Assembly: GCF_029227915.1 (NCBI RefSeq)
Contig: NC_079883.1
Location: 7,626,001 to 7,690,000, forward strand
Source of the DNA: Hydractinia symbiolongicarpus
Taxonomy: Eukaryota > Cnidaria > Hydrozoa > Anthoathecata > Hydractiniidae
Reading direction: 5' to 3'
DNA: 64,000 nt
Below the pieces are notes generated by a model. That model was not told the DNA's origin, ran no database searches, and saw nothing but the letters and a program-made list of their open reading frames with translations. Shown here one piece after another: positions 56,317 through 64,000 of this stretch (its first letter is position 1; each line of letters begins with the position of its first letter). Position numbers and translations under genes: made by a program.

Positions 56317-56778
56317 GCGTTGTCATTGCTCAACAAAAACGGCTATTTTTATAGCCACAAATCTTTTAAAACATTACTTTGTGCACGCTTCCAAATTACA
56401 CAATGTGTAAAGTCTTGTCACAGTTACATTTATTGCTATACGATACTATGTCATATATGACACAAAAAAAATTTAGAAATACTTTGTAGGGTTAATTTGC
56501 CTGGGAGTGTTTCCGTGAAAAGCTGGGTTAAGTTAAATGTAAGCAATAACATGGATCAATGTACTTGTCTTTTCTGCAAGTACAGCTAATAATACGTATG
56601 AAAAGTGAAGCTAATCCACACACACACATGGGGAAGTATTTTAAATGTAGGCTAGTGTTCTTAAGCACATTATTTAGAAGTTTTATTAACTTCGGTTAAC
56701 TTGTAGTGACGCCAAGTAAATGTTTTTTTAAAGATGTGTGGTCTTAAAAAAGACCGTTTGTGTTTGGTAGACGTTGGT

Positions 56779-57183
56779 TTACTTGCTGCTTGTGTATTTT
56801 GTGACGGCTTTTGTTCCTTCACTGACTGCGTGTTTTGCAAGTTCTCCAGGCAAGAGAAGACGTACTGCGGTTTGAATTTCACGAGAAGAGATGGTCGACT
56901 TTTTGTTTTGAAGAGCCAAACGCGAAGCTTCGGAAGCAATGCGCTCAAAGATGTCGTTGACAAATGAGTTCATGATGCTCATAGCTTTGCTTGAAACTCC
57001 GACATCTGGGTGAACTTGTTTCAAAACATTGTAGATGTAAATAGCATAACTTTCCTTTCTCTTTCTCTTGCGTTTCTTTTCACCAGTTCCACCAATCTTT
57101 CCTCCTTTTTTGCCGGCTCTTTTTTCACCTTTCTTGGCTACTTTAGGTGCCTGTTTTCCTCCTTTAGCTGCTGCGTCAGACAT
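56779..57183 (-). CDS. H2B: Histone H2B
   Basis: Intact; variant stem-loop at 56740-56755. Confidence 0.97.
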   Translation of the reverse strand: MSDAAAKGGKQAPKVAKKGEKRAGKKGGKIGGTGEKKRKRKRKESYAIYIYNVLKQVHPDVGVSSKAMSIMNSFVNDIFERIASEASRLALQNKKSTISSREIQTAVRLLLPGELAKHAVSEGTKAVTKYTSSK

Positions 57184-57467
57184 GGTTAAAAATTTTTGCT
57201 ACTTAACTTGTAAATAAGCATTAAACTGCAAGTCAAAACTTTTTGTTTATAAGTAAAAAAATCGGATCGAATTCGATCCGAAAACGCCGATACGCAATTT
57301 AATTGGTTAAAAAAAAAATCTTTTGTTTAATACTTAATTATGATTGGTTAAAAAAACATGATTTCGATCCTATTTTTATGATGAAAAAACGAGTAAAGTT
57401 TATTTCGTTAACACTTACGTTAAATATTCGTACGTTTTTGTATTAACTTACAAATCAAATCGCAGTT

Positions 57468-57848
57468 ATGTCTGGACGTGGAAAAGGTGGAAAAGCTAAG
57501 GCTAAAGCCAAGACAAGATCCTCAAGAGCTGGACTTCAATTTCCAGTCGGTAGAGTGCATAGATTCCTTCGTAGAGGGCACTATGCTAACCGAATTGGAT
57601 CTGGAGCACCAGTTTACTTAGCAGCCGTCTTGGAATATTTATCTGCTGAGATATTGGAGTTGGCTGGTAACGCAGCAAGAGACAACAAAAAAGCTAGGAT
57701 TATTCCAAGACATTTACAATTGGCTGTTCGTAATGATGAAGAATTAAACAAACTTTTGAGCGGTGTAACCATTGCAGCTGGTGGTGTTTTGCCAAACATT
57801 CAAGCTGTCTTACTCCCAAAGAAGAACGACAAAGGACAGAAGAAGTAA
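57468..57848 (+). CDS. H2A: Histone H2A
   Basis: Intact with stem-loop at 57871-57886 and its downstream element. Its 3' neighbour is now the truncated, convergent H3 instead of 5S. Confidence 0.97.
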   Translation: MSGRGKGGKAKAKAKTRSSRAGLQFPVGRVHRFLRRGHYANRIGSGAPVYLAAVLEYLSAEILELAGNAARDNKKARIIPRHLQLAVRNDEELNKLLSGVTIAAGGVLPNIQAVLLPKKNDKGQKK

Positions 57849-58040
57849 ACCGCTACACTCAGAAAACAACGGCTATTTTTATAGCCACACATCTTTAAAA
57901 AAACATTGTTTTTTTCACAAAACTATAACCTTAAAGTCTAATAGATAATCCATGCATACGCCTTGTCCTAAGTAACTCAAAGAAATTAAATAAAAAAATT
58001 TGATCACAACGTCAAAATAAATTGCACGTATTTGCCCCTA

Positions 58041-58328
<288 letters not shown>

Positions 58329-58806
58329 TTAAGAAGTCGATGTAGTACGGATACACAAGACGGTCTAAAATGCACTATCGCGCCAAAGTTTTATTTCTCA
58401 TATTGATTGACAGCTAAGGTTCAAAACAAACCATTTGATTGGTGCTAAGAAAGTAATTTCTGATTGGCTGCATAATGACATTACGCTCATTACTTTAACA
58501 TTTTTATAAAATCTGTGTTTTTTGGCTACGGGAAAACGGCTGTATCTTCTGATACACAAAAGCTTTTGACTTTTTTTTTTTTTAGTAAGTAGCAGAAGGT
58601 TTGGCGAATTCCAACGATGCCAAATTTATTGCCTTACTGAAACATTAAGACCACGAATTTTTAAAAAAACTACAGTTTTACTTAAAAAAATGTACAAAAT
58701 GTTCGGAACATTTTGTAATGACGCAACTCTATTGGTTAATTAGGGTGTTTCCACGAGCAGTAGGTAATTTTATGGCCTCTTTTTAAAGCTGTCTGAATTC
58801 TGTTAA

Positions 58807-59163
<357 letters not shown>

Positions 59164-59625
59164 GCGTTGTCATTGCTCAACAAAAACGGCTATTTTTATA
59201 GCCACAAATCTTTTAAAACATTACTTTGTGCACGCTTCCAAATTACACAATGTGTAAAGTCTTGTCACAGTTACATTTATTGCTATACGATACTATGTCA
59301 TATATGACACAAAAAAAATTTAGAAATACTTTGTAGGGTTAATTTGCCTGGGAGTGTTTCCGTGAAAAGCTGGGTTAAGTTAAATGTAAGCAATAACATG
59401 GATCAATGTACTTGTCTTTTCTGCAAGTACAGCTAATAATACGTATGAAAAGTGAAGCTAATCCACACACACACATGGGGAAGTATTTTAAATGTAGGCT
59501 AGTGTTCTTAAGCACATTATTTAGAAGTTTTATTAACTTCGGTTAACTTGTAGTGACGCCAAGTAAATGTTTTTTTAAAGATGTGTGGTCTTAAAAAAGA
59601 CCGTTTGTGTTTGGTAGACGTTGGT

Positions 59626-60030
59626 TTACTTGCTGCTTGTGTATTTTGTGACGGCTTTTGTTCCTTCACTGACTGCGTGTTTTGCAAGTTCTCCAGGCAA
59701 GAGAAGACGTACTGCGGTTTGAATTTCACGAGAAGAGATGGTCGACTTTTTGTTTTGAAGAGCCAAACGCGAAGCTTCGGAAGCAATGCGCTCAAAGATG
59801 TCGTTGACAAATGAGTTCATGATGCTCATAGCTTTGCTTGAAACTCCGACATCTGGGTGAACTTGTTTCAAAACATTGTAGATGTAAATAGCATAACTTT
59901 CCTTTCTCTTTCTCTTGCGTTTCTTTTCACCAGTTCCACCAATCTTTCCTCCTTTTTTGCCGGCTCTTTTTTCACCTTTCTTGGCTACTTTAGGTGCCTG
60001 TTTTCCTCCTTTAGCTGCTGCGTCAGACAT
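59626..60030 (-). CDS. H2B: Histone H2B
   Basis: Intact; variant stem-loop at 59587-59602. Confidence 0.97.
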   Translation of the reverse strand: MSDAAAKGGKQAPKVAKKGEKRAGKKGGKIGGTGEKKRKRKRKESYAIYIYNVLKQVHPDVGVSSKAMSIMNSFVNDIFERIASEASRLALQNKKSTISSREIQTAVRLLLPGELAKHAVSEGTKAVTKYTSSK

Positions 60031-60314
60031 GGTTAAAAATTTTTGCTACTTAACTTGTAAATAAGCATTAAACTGCAAGTCAAAACTTTTTGTTTATAAG
60101 TAAAAAAATCGGATCGAATTCGATCCGAAAACGCCGATACGCAATTTAATTGGTTAAAAAAAAAATCTTTTGTTTAATACTTAATTATGATTGGTTAAAA
60201 AAACATGATTTCGATCCTATTTTTATGATGAAAAAACGAGTAAAGTTTATTTCGTTAACACTTACGTTAAATATTCGTACGTTTTTGTATTAACTTACAA
60301 ATCAAATCGCAGTT

Positions 60315-60695
60315 ATGTCTGGACGTGGAAAAGGTGGAAAAGCTAAGGCTAAAGCCAAGACAAGATCCTCAAGAGCTGGACTTCAATTTCCAGTCGGTAG
60401 AGTGCATAGATTCCTTCGTAGAGGGCACTATGCTAACCGAATTGGATCTGGAGCACCAGTTTACTTAGCAGCCGTCTTGGAATATTTATCTGCTGAGATA
60501 TTGGAGTTGGCTGGTAACGCAGCAAGAGACAACAAAAAAGCTAGGATTATTCCAAGACATTTACAATTGGCTGTTCGTAATGATGAAGAATTAAACAAAC
60601 TTTTGAGCGGTGTAACCATTGCAGCTGGTGGTGTTTTGCCAAACATTCAAGCTGTCTTACTCCCAAAGAAGAACGACAAAGGACAGAAGAAGTAA
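60315..60695 (+). CDS. H2A: Histone H2A
   Basis: Intact; stem-loop at 60718-60733. Confidence 0.97.
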   Translation: MSGRGKGGKAKAKAKTRSSRAGLQFPVGRVHRFLRRGHYANRIGSGAPVYLAAVLEYLSAEILELAGNAARDNKKARIIPRHLQLAVRNDEELNKLLSGVTIAAGGVLPNIQAVLLPKKNDKGQKK

Positions 60696-60892
60696 ACCGC
60701 TACACTCAGAAAACAACGGCTATTTTTATAGCCACACATCTTTAAAAAAACATTGTTTTTTTCACAAAACTATAACCTTAAAGTCTAATAGATAATCCAT
60801 GCATACGCCTTGTCCTAAGTAACTCAAAGAAATTAAATAAAAAAATTTGATCACAACGTCAAAATAAATTGCACGTATTTGCCCCTACTAAT

Positions 60893-61011
60893 GTCTACGG
60901 CCATACCACGATGAACACACCCGTTCTCGTCTGATCACGGAAGTTAAGCATCGTCGGGCCGGGATAGTACTTGGATGGGGGACCGCCTGGGAACTCCCGG
61001 TGTCGTAGGCT
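60893..61011 (+). rRNA. 5S: 5S rRNA
   Basis: Full-length copy with the right-array flank. Confidence 0.98.
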
Positions 61012-61360
61012 TTTCATTTTCATTTGTTGCCTTTTCATTTCAATGGTGCTGTGATATATTTCTTGTTATAACAATTAAGGAACGTGGCGGTTGTTGAAAG
61101 TGTTTCCTATGACATTTTCCTACGACATTTTCAGGTGATAGTACGAGAAAAAAGAGCTTTCAAATGCATACAAACTCGATCTATTGCCGATCATCCAATA
61201 ACCCTGACGGAATGGCAAATAAAATAAAATTCCGCCGCCTTCCGAGGACTTATATCGCAATCACGTTTCGTAACAGCCAAGCGAGGTTTTACCTTAGCGT
61301 TTAAGTCACCACCGACATTTGGCCGCGCAACTTTTCTAAGCTCATTCATTTTGAATTAAG

Positions 61361-61526
61361 GAGGGGGCGAGCGCGGACGCAGGCCCCCACTACCAGAAAT
61401 TGTACGGTCGAGTTACTGACGTTTGCAGTAATCGCAGAGGTCAGCCCAAGCGTAGTGCAATGCAAGAGCCTCACTCTGGAAGAAAACCCTCATTGATCAG
61501 TCTTTACTTCCCCGTCAGGTAAGTAT
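61361..61526 (-). ncRNA. U1: U1 snRNA
   Basis: Full-length copy. Confidence 0.97.
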
Positions 61527-61716
61527 GAGTTGGAACTGCACCGTAGCATGAGGGTACCCTTCAAAGTTTGTTAATGCTTGTGGCTTGAGTGTGTTATAAA
61601 CTGCCGTGTCGCGGGGCATAGGCTGTATTCTCCCCCAGTGTACGCGTTTTGTTCCCGCCGTAGACTATGCAGAGTGCCGTCGGAAAGAGGACTGCTATTA
61701 TTCTTTTATTGCTTAT

Positions 61717-61903
61717 GTGGGCCGCCATCGGTAATAGTGCAACACCAAGGCAACCCGTGGTCACGGCGTGAATGAATCCACCTCCATGACCCAAGGCCAA
61801 AAATCAGATTAATATACTGACCATTCAGAGAATGGCCTACCAGATATTAAACTGATAAGAACAGATACTACACTTGATCTTAGCCATTAGGCCGAGAAGC
61901 GAT
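61717..61903 (-). ncRNA. U2: U2 snRNA
   Basis: Full-length copy. Confidence 0.97.
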
Positions 61904-62225
61904 AAAGAACAAGCGTTGCCATGATAGGCATCGTCCACACACCGTAACTGCTTGTGGAGCATGTCACGTTACTGTAAAGCTTACAACTGTCACCGCGTAC
62001 GGATGGACGGCGACATAGTAAAAATCACGGCTGTTGATTTAGCCGTAGGATGGAGAGCGACTGTAGCGAGTGGATGGTAACTTACATGAATGCTAACAAA
62101 GGCGACGATACTAAGTGCGTGATATTACTTTCCAATATGACTGCGTACATTCCGTTTATCAACGCATTACGCCAGAACGTGCGCGCGCGTTACACAGTAG
62201 ACCATGCAGCCGAAATGCGACAGTG

Positions 62226-62298
62226 CGACCCTGCCAGGAGTCGAACCTGGAATCCCCTGATTCGTAGTCAGATGCCTTATCCATTGGGCCACAGGGCG
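62226..62298 (-). tRNA. trnR-ACG: tRNA-Arg(ACG) with altered first base
   Basis: Right-array type: C1 facing C72. Confidence 0.85.
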
Positions 62299-62877
62299 AT
62301 GCTTATGACTTCGCCCCATCGTTATTTTGGCTTGCGCATTCGTTTTACTTACGACAGAATTCTTCGTGTTTGTAGCCATGAAAGAAAGGGACTTCTGTGA
62401 GTGAATTTTTTTACTGTGGTCTAATAAAAAAGTCGAAACGCAGTGCCCAATATATGAATTGCTCCTAATAGCCGGAAACAGGCCGTGTCGATGATGTAGG
62501 CCGACATACGCAACGCAAACCAAAGAACGCTTTATGAAAATCCTAACACGGGCGCGGAAGAAGCCCAAATTAACAGAGTAGATGTAATGCTGAAGACCTC
62601 AAACTCCAGCAGCTTCTCTTTCAGACTATTGCGTCGTGCTACAAATAAAAATTAACATGCTTTCGCATAGTCGCGGCTCCCAAAACGGACATTATACGAT
62701 GTACAGAAACACACATTTCTGTTTTCGCGCCAAATCAATTCCCGGGAGTGGTACTTTTACGTCCGCATACTTCGCACCGTCTTAAATTATATCTCATTTA
62801 CACGGTAATGTTTAGTATACTTCTACTGTGATAACAAGCATCGTTTATCGTTGGATTGTTGTAAGAAAACATTAAAA

Positions 62878-63429
62878 ATGAGTGAAGCAGCTTCTCCAAA
62901 GAAAATCGCACCCAAGAAGAAACCTGCTGCAAAGAAGACAGCTGATCACCCTAAATATGTGGACATGATCAAGGCTGCTATCGCTACCCTAAAGGAACGC
63001 GGTGGTTCATCTCGCCAAGCTATTACAAAATATATTCATGCAAATTACAAAGTTGCTGAAAACTCAGATCATCATCTGAAAATGGCTCTTAAACGAGGAG
63101 TAACATCAGGCGATTTGATTCAAACTAAAGGCACTGGTGCTTCTGGATCATTCAAGCTAGGTCAGGTAAAAAAAGAAAAACCTAAGAAAAAGGCCGCAGC
63201 AAAAAAGCCAACGGCAAAGAAGCCTACTGCAAAGAAAAGTACACCAAAAAAGAAGCCAGCAAAGAAGAGCACGCCAAAGAAAGCAGCAAAGAAGCCTGCC
63301 ACAAAGAAAGCCTCGGCTAAGAAACCAGCAGCTAAGAAACCCACAAAGAAGCCTGTTGCTAAAAAACCTGCAGCAAAGAAGGTCAAAAAGACTCCCAAAA
63401 AGGCAGCAAAGAAGACCGCAAAAAAATAA
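62878..63429 (+). CDS. H1: Linker histone H1
   Basis: Intact; stem-loop at 63462-63477. Confidence 0.96.
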   Translation: MSEAASPKKIAPKKKPAAKKTADHPKYVDMIKAAIATLKERGGSSRQAITKYIHANYKVAENSDHHLKMALKRGVTSGDLIQTKGTGASGSFKLGQVKKEKPKKKAAAKKPTAKKPTAKKSTPKKKPAKKSTPKKAAKKPATKKASAKKPAAKKPTKKPVAKKPAAKKVKKTPKKAAKKTAKK

Positions 63430-63790
63430 TTTGTGTGTATCTGGCTATTACATTAACAAACGGCTATTTTTATAGCCACACATTTACAAAAAAACATTAT
63501 CTTGGTACAAAGTTAAACTTGTTTAAGTCACTTAAACAGTTAAAAAAGAGTAATTTTAAGATTAGATTCCCTAAGTTTAAGTATTTTCGTTTTTAAATTT
63601 CTTATTTTCTTGCTTTTACTTTTCTTGCCCTTCATATTTTTAACATTGTCAAACTTTATGTAGCATAAAATTTTTATGTAGCATAAAATTTAAACAGAAA
63701 GCAGAACAAAGTTTGATATAAAAAGCTAGCCGTAATATTTTTTATGGATGTGTGGCTATAAAAATAGCCGTTTTTTGTTTGGTAAGATGC

Positions 63791-64000
<210 letters not shown>

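Overview
The window is a tandem array of a composite animal gene repeat. Each full unit (5,852 bp in the left part, 5,876 bp in the right part) carries one copy of all five intronless replication-dependent histone genes (H3, H1, H2A, H2B, H4) plus four RNA genes: tRNA-Arg(ACG), U2 snRNA, U1 snRNA and 5S rRNA. Order in the left-array orientation is H3(+), H1(-), tRNA-Arg(+), U2(+), U1(+), 5S(-), H2A(-), H2B(+), H4(-), then the next H3. H4/H3 and H2A/H2B are divergent pairs sharing CCAAT-bearing promoters. H1 stands alone, and the four RNA genes form a more GC-rich block between H1 and H2A.

The organism is a metazoan: every intact histone gene ends in an animal-type 3' histone stem-loop, and U1, U2 and 5S are of animal type. 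AT-rich spacers and the histone sequences make an early-branching animal, perhaps a hydrozoan cnidarian, my best guess. The sequence alone does not prove this.

Layout: eight units in one orientation (1-42942), a 500-N gap (42943-43442), then the same unit in inverted orientation (43443-64000). The right-hand units are a distinct subfamily with scattered substitutions, a 22-bp insertion beside 5S and a changed first base of the tRNA. A second 500-N gap (8632-9131) removes most of one U1 plus 5S, H2A and H2B. Two units carry real-looking internal deletions. One at 25883-25888 fuses a truncated H4 to the H2A leader and removes H2B. The other, at 58050/58051, joins the first bases of 5S to a truncated H3 and removes 5S, U1, U2, tRNA and H1. 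The unit next to the central gap (38391-42942) has eight single-base indels that break H1, H2A and H2B. These look like unpolished long-read errors rather than biology.

Functionally the unit combines S-phase histone supply with components of translation (5S, tRNA-Arg) and splicing (U1, U2). H3 and H1 carry E2F-type sites, U1 and U2 share a PSE-like 9-mer at -57/-54, and all five histone 3' ends share a downstream element that could pair with U7 snRNA.
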